Positions 47,985 through 60,936 of a stretch of DNA of 64,000 nucleotides are shown here, one piece after another. Positions within the stretch are counted from its first letter, which is position 1. Each line of letters starts with the position of its first letter. The notes below the pieces were generated by a model, which saw nothing but the letters and a program-made list of their open reading frames with translations, did no database searches and was not told the origin of the DNA. The translations under genes and the position numbers were made by a program. Source of the stretch: Anaeramoeba flamelloides (Eukaryota; Metamonada; Anaeramoebidae); assembly GCA_027625915.1 (NCBI GenBank), contig JANTQA010000072.1, positions 1,612,001 to 1,676,000 on the forward strand, in the 5' to 3' direction.

Positions 47985-49943
47985 TTACATACTTTTTTGT
48001 TTGTTTTTTTTTGCGTTATTTAGATCAGTATTTTGATTTTGTATTTCTTCATTTTCTTTTTTATGTTCCTTTTCAATTTTATCCTCATCTTTTTTTATTT
48101 CATCAACCCCCTGCCCCTTTTCGATTTCTTCTTTCTTATTTTCATTATTATTCTCATTACCATTCTCGTCACGATCTGTATTTATAATTTGTTTAATCTT
48201 TTCTTCATTTTTACCGTCAACTTCTATATTTTCTTTTTCTTTTTCCTGTTCTTTTTCCTTTTCCTTTTCCTTTTCCTTTTCCTTTTCCTTTTCCTTTCCT
48301 TTTTCGTCTTCTTCGCCTATCCCCATTCCCTTTCCTTTATTTGGTTCATCAGTTTTTTCAATACTTTTATTTTGTTGATCATTTTCATTATTTACTCGAA
48401 TATTGTCTTTTTGAGTTAATTTTGTATTTCCAATTTCTAATTTTTCAGTAATATCAAATTTCTTTTCCTCTTTGTTGTCATTACTGTGGTGTGTAAACGT
48501 AATCTTATTGTTTGATTCATTTTGGATTTGTAATTGCAATTTTTCGATCTGTTTAATTTTGTTTTTTAAAATTTTTTCATTTGATCTTTTATTGTGATTT
48601 AGTTTCGTGTTCATTTGTCGTGTAACAATTTGTGTTATATTTTCAATTTGTCTTTCTAAATTGGTAACTGTTTGTTTTTTTTCTAAGCAAACTGTTTTGA
48701 GGCGATCTTTTTTTTGGATGCTTTCCTTATTAATTTTTTCAATTTCATTTTTTTTCCCCTTATTTAATTTATATTCTTGCCCTAATTCAAGCATATTTTT
48801 TTCAAGAGATTCTAATTCTTCAATTTGTTGTAATTGATCTTGTTTAAATCTTTGAATTTGATTTGTTAAATCATTGTTTAAATTTTTGATTTCGGTTTCT
48901 TTAAATTTGATTGCTTCCTGAAAAGTTAATTCCTTTTGCTTGTTTTCTTCGTTTTGCTGATTTACAATTTCAGAGATGTCTTCAAAGTTGCAATTTTCAT
49001 CTTCTAATTCTTTTTTTTTTTGGCTTAATAAGCTTTTTGCATCTTGAATTTTTTTGACTAAGAGACTGATCTGCTCATCATTCTTTTTCAACAATTTTTT
49101 TGATTCAATTCGGAATTTTGTTAATTTTTCTTCTATTTCTTTTATTGAGATCTTCCTTTGATTTAAGAGCTCATTTACTTTTTCTGATTTTAAATTTGTT
49201 TTTTTTTCATTGTTAATTAATTTTTGGAGGCAAGCCAAGGATTGTTCCAATAAGACTGTTTTTTTTTCTTTCATCTTTTGCGAATCTAATAATTGCTTGT
49301 TTAAATCTTGGATTTTTTGCTCTTCTTCTTCATTGATTTTTTGTAACTGTTTCAATTTGTTTTGTAGTTGATTCTTTTGTTGACTTTGGTGTGTTAGTAT
49401 TTTTGTTAATTCATTTTCTTTTGTTGAAATTACATTATTTTGTTGTTTAATAGCAAACCCCAAATTATTGATCTCTTTTTCTTCTTTTTTTAATATTTTC
49501 TCTTTTTCTTCGATAAATTTTTGGCTTTCAAACACTAAAAGTTCTGTTGATTTTATTGAAAATTCGATTTCTTTAAATAACTGCTGTGAAACGATCCATT
49601 TGTTTTCTACTTGACTTCTTTCTTCTTTTAATTTTTTTAATATTTTCATCGAATTTAGCAAGTCTTTTTCTTTTTTTTCAAGCTCCTTTTCTAAGATCCT
49701 TTCTTCTGTTTGAAAGCCAGACTGTTCAAGAAACATTTGTTCCGCAACTAATTGTAATTGCTCTTTAAACCTTTTGTTCTCTTGTTGTTTTCTTTTTTTC
49801 TGTGAGTGATCTGGAAATCTTGATCCTTCTGCTTCCCTTTCATTTTGTTTTTGTTGTTGTTTTTCTTTTTCTTTTTCTTTTTCATTTTCTTTTTCATTTT
49901 CATTTTCATAATATTTGAAGAGCATAGAATCAAAACGATTCAT
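47985..49943 (-). CDS. Long coiled-coil protein with charged repeats
   Basis: 652 codons from the ATG at 49943, single open frame. After a short start (MNRFDSMLFKYYEN) comes a Glu/Lys/Gln-rich segment, then heptad-like coiled coil over about residues 60-480 rich in Leu, Ile, Lys, Glu and Gln. A low-complexity acidic/basic tail follows (about 510-652). The tail holds a run of alternating Lys-Glu made by a CCTTTT hexamer repeat on the plus strand (48240-48300). No catalytic domain, membrane segment or signal peptide is seen. Such proteins act as scaffolds or cytoskeletal linkers, but no specific family is recognised. The last codons overlap a good donor (GTATGT, within AGTATGTAA), so the protein might continue in a further exon that I could not find. 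Confidence 0.8.
   Translation of the reverse strand: MNRFDSMLFKYYENENEKENEKEKEKEKQQQKQNEREAEGSRFPDHSQKKRKQQENKRFKEQLQLVAEQMFLEQSGFQTEERILEKELEKKEKDLLNSMKILKKLKEERSQVENKWIVSQQLFKEIEFSIKSTELLVFESQKFIEEKEKILKKEEKEINNLGFAIKQQNNVISTKENELTKILTHQSQQKNQLQNKLKQLQKINEEEEQKIQDLNKQLLDSQKMKEKKTVLLEQSLACLQKLINNEKKTNLKSEKVNELLNQRKISIKEIEEKLTKFRIESKKLLKKNDEQISLLVKKIQDAKSLLSQKKKELEDENCNFEDISEIVNQQNEENKQKELTFQEAIKFKETEIKNLNNDLTNQIQRFKQDQLQQIEELESLEKNMLELGQEYKLNKGKKNEIEKINKESIQKKDRLKTVCLEKKQTVTNLERQIENITQIVTRQMNTKLNHNKRSNEKILKNKIKQIEKLQLQIQNESNNKITFTHHSNDNKEEKKFDITEKLEIGNTKLTQKDNIRVNNENDQQNKSIEKTDEPNKGKGMGIGEEDEKGKEKEKEKEKEKEKEKEQEKEKENIEVDGKNEEKIKQIINTDRDENGNENNNENKKEEIEKGQGVDEIKKDEDKIEKEHKKENEEIQNQNTDLNNAKKNKQKSM
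48240..48300 (-). repeat. Hexanucleotide repeat coding for Lys-Glu
   Basis: Tandem CCTTTT on the plus strand (AAAAGG on the coding strand) with small variants gives the alternating Lys-Glu run in the coiled-coil protein. Slippage-prone, so length probably varies. Confidence 0.7.
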
Positions 49944-50579
49944 GTGTTGTATTTGTTTGAGTGTTGGTTGTAATTAAAAAAGATTATAAAAATTTGAATT
50001 GTTCTTGTGATTATTAAAATGATTTTTGACAATGGAAAGAGAAATATTCAAAAAAATTCATTCAGTAAAGGTTTTGTTTGAAAAAAAGAGAATAAAAAAA
50101 TTCTGTAGAAATCTTTTCTTTGTTTACATTATAAAACAAACTCATTTAAAAGCTCTTTTTCTGAAACAAACAAATTTGATTTTTTGAAAACTTAAAAAAA
50201 TAGATTTTTTGCTTGTGAACTTTTTTTAGTCAATTTTTACTCTTGGTTGTGAATACTTTTCTTGTAGCTATTTGTGGCAAAACAAATGAAACAAAATTTC
50301 GATTCAGCTTTCCAAAAACTGATTTTATAAAACATCTAACATCAAAAATTTATTTTCTTAAGAACCAGCTTAAATTATTTATTTCCATTTTAGCATTTCG
50401 ACTTTTGTTGATTTATTTTAATTCTTTTTCATGAGATTTTGTTTTATGGAAAGCTGATTGAAAATTTTGATCTTTTTATTTTATTATTAATAGTAAAAAA
50501 AGTTTTAAATTTTGTTGTGTTGATTTTTTAAAAAAAATAATTGACAAAACCTAATTTATCATTCATGAAATAAAGTCCA

Positions 50580-50920
50580 AGAATGATCTTAAATTGGGAA
50601 AAGCTTTATAGAACTTGGAAAGGAAAAGTAAGATCTATTAATAAAAGACAAAATAAATGATTAAAGATAAAATAGAGGATCTAACACTATAACAGTTTTT
50701 TTTAATACTATCTTTTGATAAGGGTTTTTCTTTGATTGATCAATAATTAAAAATTTTTTGTAAAAATCGACTATTTTTTGAGATCTTTAAAATTACACTT
50801 AGCCTTTTGATAAAAAATTATATGTAAATCGAATTTGTTGATTTGATTGAAAATAATATAATAAATTATTATTTAAAGTTAATTGGTTTCTTCTTTTAAT
50901 TGATTTTCCTTTGGGTTTTC
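50580..50920. mobile_element. MITE family D, inverted diverged copy
   Basis: In reverse complement this stretch matches 56530-56830, sharing 'atcaatcaaagaaaaaccc', 'aaaagatagtatta' and 'agatctta'. Its ends are eroded. Confidence 0.5.
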
Positions 50921-52938
50921 TGTAATTTTTCCAATTACAAATTACTTTTAAACTTTTTTTTTACAAATTATTCATATTTGTTGCTTAAATTCTTATTTTA
51001 AGTATGGAGGTTCATTTTTTTTTTTTAAAAAAAATAAATTAATAACCATTTTTCAAGATTAAAAAGCCTGAGTTGTTAAGAGTTGTATACTTGGTATTGT
51101 TTTAAAGTCTCATAACTATTTTTTATTTAGATCAATTTATAAAAGTTATATAAGATGATTTTGAAGGATTTAGGTTGATAATTTAATGTTTTGAGGCTGG
51201 TAAAATTTTATTTTAGTTTGAAAAGAATAGTTTATAACGATTTTATAAATTGAATCCTCTTTACAATATTTTCCAGATATTTTTTCTGATTCTTTCAGAG
51301 GGTTTAAATATAATTTAGATTGAGTATCATATTTTTTTTTGGATAATATAAATTTTCATTTTTTCACAAATATTCTTTTTACTTTTTTCTAATCTTATAA
51401 GTTATAAATTAATATCATTTTCAGATTTAATATTTCTTGACAAAACAAGTAAACTAGGGAACTATATTTAAACTATGTAAATTTTTAAGAGAAAAAACTG
51501 ACTAAAAAAAGATCAAATGTGAAAAATTTTTTTTTGCAGAATTTTTTTGTAAATTTTTCACCTCTTAGTAGATTCATATATGATCAAAATCAATGATTGA
51601 CATTTTTTGTCCTATTTTAGTAATTTATATGAGTTACTTAAAAATGTATTTAAAGAGCAATAGTTTTAAACATCTATTCAGTAATTCAAAAGGGGGTGAA
51701 AAATTCAAAATATTTTTCCTTTTTAATTGGATTATGAAATCTTAGGTTTTTTTTTTTTTTTTTTATCAAAAGGGTATAAATAGATCATTTCCCTCTTCAA
51801 CTCATTTCTAAGAAACAAAGTTGGGGAAAATAAAATATATTTTTTTTGGATATAGTTATAAGTAAATTTAAATATTTTCTAAATAATAAAGTAAAGATGG
51901 GATTTTGTTTAAACCTATGCAATGATTTCAACAAATAGATATTTTATAAACAAAAATTTATTATAATTGTTGAAAATATATTTCTAATTTTTTCATTTTT
52001 TCTTTTTACAAAATTGTGTTTATTTCAGTAACACTTATACTTTTTCCATATACCCCCAAAAATATAGAAAGCCTACCAAAATATTCAATATTATAAATAA
52101 CAAAAAAATACTTTGAATAAACCATTGTATATTTTTTTTTTGATTTAAGGAAAATTTATTTTCACTTTTTTAATTTATCTTTTTGAGGATCCAGTTTTTT
52201 TTTCTCTACTAGTATAAAGCAAAAAAAAAAACGAAAACAATAAAACGAAAAAAAAAAAGAAAGAAAGAAATTAATTTGGGATAGAAATCTAAATTATCAC
52301 CGAGAAAATTGAAGCTTTCTAATGTCTTTAAAAGTGAATTGAATTATTATCAAAAAAATCTTCTTGTTAAACTTTTTTTCAATGAAAGTTTAGTAATAAA
52401 AAATTCTTATTTTTCGTTTCAAAAATTCTGACTCGGTTTTTTTTTGGTTTTTGATTATATTTTTTCTTTGATTTTTAAAAGATCATGTTTTTATAAATTT
52501 AGAATGCTTTAAAAGTGATTTTCAAATCAGATTTAATAATAAATTAATCTTGAATAATAATGGATATAAATATATAGATATATATGTATTTCAATTAATT
52601 ATTTTGGCTTAGCTACAATTTTTGAAATGGGTTTTATTTGTAAAAATTTTTGTTAAGATAAGCCCTTTTCAATATATCAATTCTAATTTTCCTTGGAAAC
52701 TTTTTGAGAATTAAAATTCACCTTCTTTTTTGATCGAACTATATATAATATTTTAAATGTGTTCATTTTATAATAAAGTGGAATATAAATTGGAAAGTGT
52801 GTAGAAAAAAAGATAAAAAAAGATAAATTAAATTTTATACTTGATTTTTTTTGGAAAATTCATGTCATGGGTAGGAATATTTTTCAAATTTTACGTTACA
52901 GTTTCTGTGAAATTGAATAATTAAAAGGATTTCTTTAA

Positions 52939-52972
<34 letters not shown>

Positions 52973-54199
52973 GTTCAACAAAAAAAGGTGGATTGTATCA
53001 CAATATAATATATTTAAAAATAATAAAAAAAAAAAAAAAGTCAACCAAAATAATTAGAAATTTGATCAAGAAAAAATAATAAGAAATAATTTATCTTGTA
53101 ATTTTAATAGGGATTTTTGAAATAATTACATGTTCTTTATCCACTTTTATTGTTAATTTTGAATAAAAATTATTTTGTTTGGAAAATTTTTTTTTATTAA
53201 CAAATTACTATATATATATATATATATATTTATTTATTTATTTATTTAAAGTAATATATCAAATGAATTTAAATTCAGATTTTCTGTATATTATGTTAAT
53301 TATTATTTTTTCAGAGAGAATAGGATATTGTTTAAAATAAACCAACGGAAATGGAAATAAATTGGATATTTTTGTTTTATTTGTAAAATAATTGTTTTTC
53401 CTTCTAATTTGGAAACAAAAATATTTTTTTAAAATAGATTTCATTTTTTCAAGCATTTTTTTCATTTTTTTTTGAGATTTTTTTTGTTGGTTGTTTTTTT
53501 AATTTCGAAAATTCAAGCCTGTTATTTTAATTTTTTTTTGACTTAATTTGGAGATAAATTGAAAAAAAAATATCCAAAAAAAAATTATCAAAATAAATCG
53601 TCTCTAAATAATAAAAGAAAAAAACTATGAGAGGTCTAATGTGATTTTTTGTTTGTTCCCATACATTTTAAGAAGAGCAAGGAGAAAAAACTTCATAAAA
53701 TAAACTTTATTTTTTTTTTCTTAAATTCGACAAAATTTACTTTCTAAAGGTGATCTTTCCGGTTTTGTCTTCAAAGGGAAATGATTTGTTTTAATTCAAC
53801 ACCTTTCAGTAAATTTTTTTTTTTTTTTGGTTTTTTCTATAATTAATTACAAACATTTTGTATTTATATATTTCTTAATTACAAACCTAAATTTAATAAA
53901 ACCAAAAATCTAATCAAAAAAAAAATGTTCAAAATATTGAAATTTTTAAAAATTCGACTCTTGGATTATTTGGTTTCTCTTTTCACAAAAGGGATATAAA
54001 ATCTTTTTTTATTTTAAGGGGGGTTTTCAATATTAAAATTTTGAAAAATAGTACCTGGATTCCAATCCCTTATATTAAAGTTCAATTAATGTTTATCTTA
54101 TTTCCAAAAATCATAATGATTATGATTCTTTATGTTTTCCCTTCATTCATATTCTTCAAAATCATTTTTATTCATTGAAATACTGTATTCCAACTTTAG

Positions 54200-54610
54200 G
54201 GGACAATAATATACAAATATTATTTTGAAAAAAAATTCCTAAATCGAAAATTAGTCAAGACGCAATGTTAATTGTTTATTTTAGGAAAATTGTTGTTGAA
54301 TTACTTTAATTTAAAATCAAATCGTTTTTATAAATAACCATTTTTATTTGAGCCAAGTAATAAACCCACCTAAATTCCGTGCTTGTGGGGTATCTATTGA
54401 AGACTCTTTTAATTGATTGATACCAAAAGTCGATCAACTAATTTTGAAAAAAAATAGAGTTTTACTATGGTTTGCTAAGGAATTTGGACTACAATCTTTT
54501 TGATTCTATATTTTTGATTGGTTAAATATTGTTTTGAACAAGTGTAATTTCATTGATCATCATTCTAATAAGTGATATAGTTATATTTTTTAGAGTTTGG
54601 TTCTTAAATA
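54200..54610. repeat. Dispersed repeat pair, copy 2
   Basis: Same order of short blocks as 46670-47090, with insertions and substitutions throughout. An old duplication or unrecognised element. Confidence 0.5.
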
Positions 54611-55152
54611 AAAGAATTTATTCAACAAAAGTAAATACTCGATAATTTCCCATAATTCACTTTCAAAAATTACCTTTTAGCTTAACTTTGAATAGGATTT
54701 TTTTAAAAACCTAATACTTAAAAAGTCTAACCTCAAAAACATTCAAAAAAGATGAACAATTATGAATATAATGATCTTTTTATCGTTTAAATTGAGATTT
54801 AGATTTCTAAAAATTAAAATATTAAAAAATTAATGTATTTATGAAAATATCCAAATTTTCGTCTAATTATTTTTTAACAAACGAAAAAATAAATTATTTC
54901 AAAGTGTTAATTCGAAAATGAAGCGGTTTTAATCATTAAAAAACTGTTTTTAAAAAGTTGATAATGAATTATATGTTTCTATCAAATTAAAGAAAAAAAC
55001 TAATTCATCTTCTAATAAAATAAGAATTTTGTGATTATTAATAAGAAGACTCATTATTGGGAACTGAAATTCTAAGTACAATTTAAAAAAAGAACACTTT
55101 TGAATGGTGGTTCTTGGGTTAATTTTTTTAACTCTGTAAACATTTTTTCTAA

Positions 55153-58100
55153 ATGGTTAACATTGAGACTTTATTTTTACAAAAAGAAAATCCCGAATTT
55201 GAGGAACTACTTGATTGCACTAACTTTTTGTACAAGTGCAGACTAGAAAACCGACAGATTTTGGAGTAGTATGTTGTTTTAACTCTCTTTTTTTTGTTTT
55301 TTGATTTGCTCACAAGATAATTCTTTTTGTTCTTGTTATTCATTTTGAACTTTTTCTCTTTTATTTCTATTTTTTTTAACTAGTTTCAAAAGATCTAAAA
55401 ATATAAAAAAAGTAATCAAACTTATTTTTGATCCAAAAGAGTAAGGAATTTGTTTTATATTATTCCTAACAACAAACAAACAAACAAACAAAAAATAAAA
55501 TATTTGTTTGTTGCTATTTTTAAGCCCACTTTTTCCTTTTTGTTTTAAAACCTGTTTTCAAAGCACAGTTAAGATTCTTAATTTTTTAAAAATAGAGACT
55601 CTATGAGTCTTTCACCATTTCTTTACAAAAGTTAGGAATGAAAGGGAAAAAAAAAAAGAAAAAAAAAAACATTTGTTTACAGGTATATGAAAAAGGTATT
55701 ACTCTTTTTAGATCCTAACTTTTCTTATTTTGATTTCAAATATCCTTCCTCTACACACTTTATTGGTATATCGAATAATTACTTGCGATTGATTGTAACC
55801 ACCAGATATGCTTCAGCTTTAGAACAATTTATGAACTTAAGGATGATTGATCTACATAAAACCATCTGCACTGATAACAATTTGGCGAAACTCTTATTTA
55901 GTCCTCGAATTTTTAACTTAAATAGCGATAGCAAAACACTCTACGAAAGCTTTATCAGAACTCAATTTCAAATATTTTGGCAAGATGTAAATATTCTTTT
56001 TTTTTTGTCTTACTGTTCTCGATTTATTATCACGAAATTTGATTTCTATTGGAAATTTATGAATATAATAAATCCCAAAGACTAGCCGAACATAGACCAT
56101 TTTTCTAACTAATAGTTGGTTTTGGTACTAATACCTGTATTTGAAATGTAAATGGGGAATTCTTTTTCAGATAACAACATTTTTATAATTCTTCAATAAT
56201 TTGTTTTTATTTATGATTCTAAGTTCACCCAAGATTTTACCAAATATATACCACTTAAAGGCAACAAATAAACAATTAAAAGGGACATGCCAAAAAAAAT
56301 AGAGTTCACAAATTACAACCTATTTCTTTGAAAAACTCTGTAAAAAAAAAAAAAAAATAGAAAAAGGAAGTAAAATTTTTTACTCCAGTTGTGAATCAAA
56401 TACTGAGTAAACGAAGATCTATTGAGTAAAAATTATATCTTTATTATCATTTGTGAAAAAAAGTTCAACACGATTTGTCATTGGGAACCTAAATAGCATC
56501 ACAGAAACAAAATGTAAAATTTGATTTCAGGAAGTAATCAATTAACTTCAAAGAATAATTCATTTAAATTATTATCAATCAAATCAACAAAAAATTATAT
56601 CTTTTTTATTTATCAAAAGCCAATTACAAGGAGTTGTTTTTGGAGATCTCAAAAATTAGTTACATTTTTGCAACAAATTTTTACTGATAAATCAATCAAA
56701 GAAAAACCCCTCATACCCAAAAGATAGTATTAGAAAATTTTTTCTTGTGTTAAATCCTCTATTTTATCTTGAATCATTTATTTTATCTTTTAAAGGCAGG
56801 ATCTTACTTTTCATTATCAGGTTTCTGTTATTCTATTAATAACTCCAATTAAAAATCGTGTTGAACTTTTTTTAACCTTTTTCACTTTTTTTCCCGAGCA
56901 GTTAGTATTCTTTTTGTTTGGTAGAAAATCCCTTTTAAACATCTTCTTCTGCTTTTTAAATCTTGAAAAATAATTTTTTTTTTTTTTTTTTTGAAGGGAG
57001 GAAATTAATTTCCTCTTACAGCCATTAAGTTTTTTTTTAATTTAAGAAATAAACTGAAAATTTAATAAATTTTCGGTTTATTTCTGAAATTGAAAAAAAC
57101 CGCAGTTAGCTTTTCCAGAATTTAAAAAAATTGAGTAAAATCTTTGATTTTTCTCCATTCTTTTGAATTATGGAAAACCGCAGTTAGCTTTTCTTGAGTT
57201 TTCTGTTTATTTGTAAAGTTTTCTAGGTTTTTTTGAGGTTTTCTATTTTATTTGTGAAGTGTTCTAGGTTTTTTTTTACTTTAGAAATAAACATAAAATT
57301 TATTAAAATTTTCGGTTTATTTCTAAAGTAAAAAAAAGCTAACGAAAATCTCTTGATTTTCGAAATAAATAGAAAACTCAAAAAAACTTAACGAAAATCG
57401 ATAGATTTAACAAATAAAACAGAAAACCTCAAGAAAACCGCCGTTAGGTTTTTTTTTACTTTTTGAAATAAAAAGAAAATTGAATAAAATTTTCTTTTCA
57501 TTTCAAAAATTAAAAAAAAACTAGGCACTTTACGGCACTCTACGGCACTTTTCGTTAGGTTTTTCATAATTCAAAAGAATGGAATAAAATCAAATTATTT
57601 AACTCATTTCTTTAAATTCTGGAAAACCACTGTTAGCTTTTTTTTAATTTCTTAAATTAAAAAAAAAAAAAAAAAAAAACAGGCACTCTACGGTACTCTA
57701 CGGCACTCTACGGCACTTTCCCTAATTTCTAAATTTTTGTTTAGTAATTTCAATAAAGAATCATAATTTTCTTTATCATTAACTAATGACAAAATAAACA
57801 ATGATTTTTTATTTTGAATAATATCAATGATATTATTCTGATTATTTTTGTTATTTTGAATTAATTCTTTAATCCAAATTTTTTGATTTTTTTCATAGAA
57901 TGTACTGTCCCATAAAAAATGATGGATATCTTCAATCAATTTCTGATTTAAAAGTTGAAATATTTTTTGTATAAATTGCAAAATTTTATTTTTATTTTAT
58001 TCTTATCATAAACATATGAATATCTATTAAGATAATTTGTGAAAATTCTTAGTTTTAAGATGGAAGTAGAACCCTTCCATTTTAAATATTTTTTATCTTG

Positions 58101-60900
58101 AGGTTTTTTTTAATTTAAAATAATTGAGTTAAATCTTTTGATTTTACTTAATTCCTTGAATTCTGGAAAACCGCCGTTAGGTTTTCTTGAGTTTTCTGTT
58201 TATTTGTAAAATCGATAGATTTCACAAATAAAACAGAAAACCTCAAGAAAACCTAGGCACTTGACGGCACTTGACGGCACTTGGAGTTACTCTATGACAC
58301 TACTGTTTGTTTATATTGTTATTATACCTAATAATTTTTAAATATTCTTGAACTTTCGATCCAGTACTTTGTATTATTAGTTTTCTCTAAATTGATTAAG
58401 ATTCGCATTTAGTAATTTAAATTTTCTACTTTCCAATTAATATTTTGGTTATATTTTTTTGAAAATTTTAAATTTTTTGATATGTGTTCAAAACCAAGAA
58501 TTTCTAATTTCTTTTTGTGTTTAAATATTCTTTTATATATCGAAATTCTTACAAAATAATTGTTTTTCATGAAAGAGTGTTGTTTTTAAAAATAATACAG
58601 AATATTTCACATATTTCTGCTATTTGTATTTAACTGTTATTAATACAAGATCAAAATTCATAAAATCCTTTTACAACTCAAATAATTATTGTAAAATGGT
58701 TCTTTTTTAAGGGTTAAAATGAAGTGCTAAATTGTGTTTTTCATTAAAAAAAAACGATCTCAAAGTAATAAAGTCTATAATAAAACCTGAATTAATTTTT
58801 TTCTGAGTGTATTAGTACATACTTTTCAAATGTTTATAAGCTCTGTTTCAGTCAAAGGGGCCCAAAGTTTTTTTCAAATATCAATTATTTTATATAATAG
58901 ACCTTTGAAGAACAAATAAGAAATAAAAAGAATAATACACATCAAAGAATTGTTGATATATGTCTGAAAGAAAACTAATTAATCAATAGATTTTCTTAAA
59001 AATTGAAAAACTCAAATTCTTAGGGCCCTATTTAGAAAAACAACGATGCTCGTTTTGAACTTCTACTGGTATTTGAATAATAAATATGAAACATTTTTAA
59101 CTTCATTTTACATACTTTTCTTTTAGAAATTAAGTCCCCCAAACGAAGTATGTTGGTATTTGTGGTCTCTATTTGAAAAAGGAAATGAAAATGAAGTGAA
59201 AAATTTTCAATTTATTAAACAAATATCAAGATCAAAGATCGAATAGAATTGCAATAGAAATCAATATGATTTCTCAACAATCTTTACATGGTTTCAATAA
59301 CCTTTGAATAACACTTTTTTACCAAGTGACTATTGATCTTGCAATAAAAAAATTTTGTGCAACTAAATGACGTTTTTAAAAAAAAATCGAAAAAAAAAAA
59401 CAAAAATGTGTAAAAATGTGAAAAAATGATTTCAATTTTGAAAATTTCCAAAATAAAATTTTTTCTTCTAATATCTATTCAAACCCTTTAAATACATTTA
59501 TTATATCATTACAACAGGGCCCCTTTGACTGAAAAATAGTTTAGATATATATATATATATTACTGTTTTGTCTTTTACTTTATTGATTTCGTCAAAATTT
59601 CAGATTTTTATAGAATACAATACACACAGATTTTGTATTTAGCTCTGCAAAATTTGAATGGGGTTTAATCAAAATTAATTTTCAAAAAAAAAAAAAAAAG
59701 TTAGAAAAATTGATTTGTTATTGTTTTTCTACAATTAGTACTGCTTTACGTTATTAGAATCGCAATAGATGAGTCAATAAATAAAATATTTTGCAATTAC
59801 AAGTAAATTATATTAGTGATCATTATTTCTAAATGGCTGTCATTTCTCTTAAAAAAATATTGAAGAATAAATTCTTGAATTTTTTACTTATGATCTCAAT
59901 TAACAAATATGATATTTCAAAAAAAATTTTTTAAAATTACTTTTCTAAATCTAAAAGATAGAAATAAAAATAATAGTATTCCCGAGTGTTTAATAAAAAT
60001 TAATATTAAGAACCTCTGAAAGTAGCTATTTTTCTAATTTTTTAATTTCAAGATTTACTATGTAATTATTGATATAAAAATCTAAAGGTTAGTTAATTTT
60101 TTTCCCCGTTTATAAAGGAGGTTGTTACATCAATGTGTTTGCAATATTTGCGTAATAATTTAGAATATTAATCTCTAGGTTATTTGTTTAATTTTTTATT
60201 TTTAGTATTTCCTAAATAATTGCTAACATAATAAACCTACAATTGATTGGTTGTTTTTGCCACTCTTTTAGCAAAGGGGTTGTATATCCAATACAAAGTC
60301 ATTTTCAATCATTACAGCACATTTCTGAATAAAAAGAAAAAAACTATTTTTTTTAAAAAAATACTCCTTCATCATGTTTTTACAGAGGAAAATATTTTTG
60401 AATTTGAATTTCTCGTTTGAAGTATTTTTAATTAAAAAATAATAAAAAAAAAAAAAGGGGGGGGGGGGGATAAAAACTGTGGATTACTATTTCTCAAATT
60501 ATTACTGTGTAAAAACTATAGAAAATAGTATATTTCAATTTTGTGTAAATGATAATACAAAACAATATATTTGTTAAATAATAAATTTTTTATTTATATT
60601 GGCAATATTCGATGAAAAAGAAAAATATGAATATTTAGTTCAAATTCCACAACACAAATTTAGAAAGGTTGGAAGTATCATTAGTGTCGTAGAGTGTATT
60701 CAGCGAAAACTACTTTTCCAGAATTCGAACGGGTGGGGGGAATTAAAGATTTTACTCAATTTCTTTTAAATTCTAGAAAAGTTAACAGCAGTTTTTTTTT
60801 AATTCTTATTTTTGTTTGAAAAATCTATTGATTTTCAAATCAAAACTAAAATTAAAAAAAAAAGGGTTGTAGGAGGTAATTTATTTACTCCCTTCAAAAT

Positions 60901-60936
<36 letters not shown>

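Larger units (their letters stand above)
49944..55152. other. Gene-free spacer
   Basis: 5.2 kb without a supported gene. It includes an inverted, diverged copy of MITE family D (about 50580-50920), a run of about 29 A at 52940-52968, (AT)n near 53212-53229 and the repeat copy at 54200-54610. Confidence 0.55.

Noticed and set aside
48033-48419. Phe/Leu-rich plus-strand frame resembling a membrane protein
   Set aside because: Antisense of the Lys/Glu-rich tail of the coiled-coil gene; the hydrophobic run comes from the CCTTTT repeat.
50243-50434. 63-codon frame with loose likeness to 29818-30045
   Set aside because: The likeness is weak and confined to AT-rich blocks, and on the other strand the latter region looks like an exon instead.
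56521-56727. 68-codon frame that might be a missing SAPS exon
   Set aside because: It lies wholly inside a TIR-bounded MITE with a diverged copy at 50580-50920.
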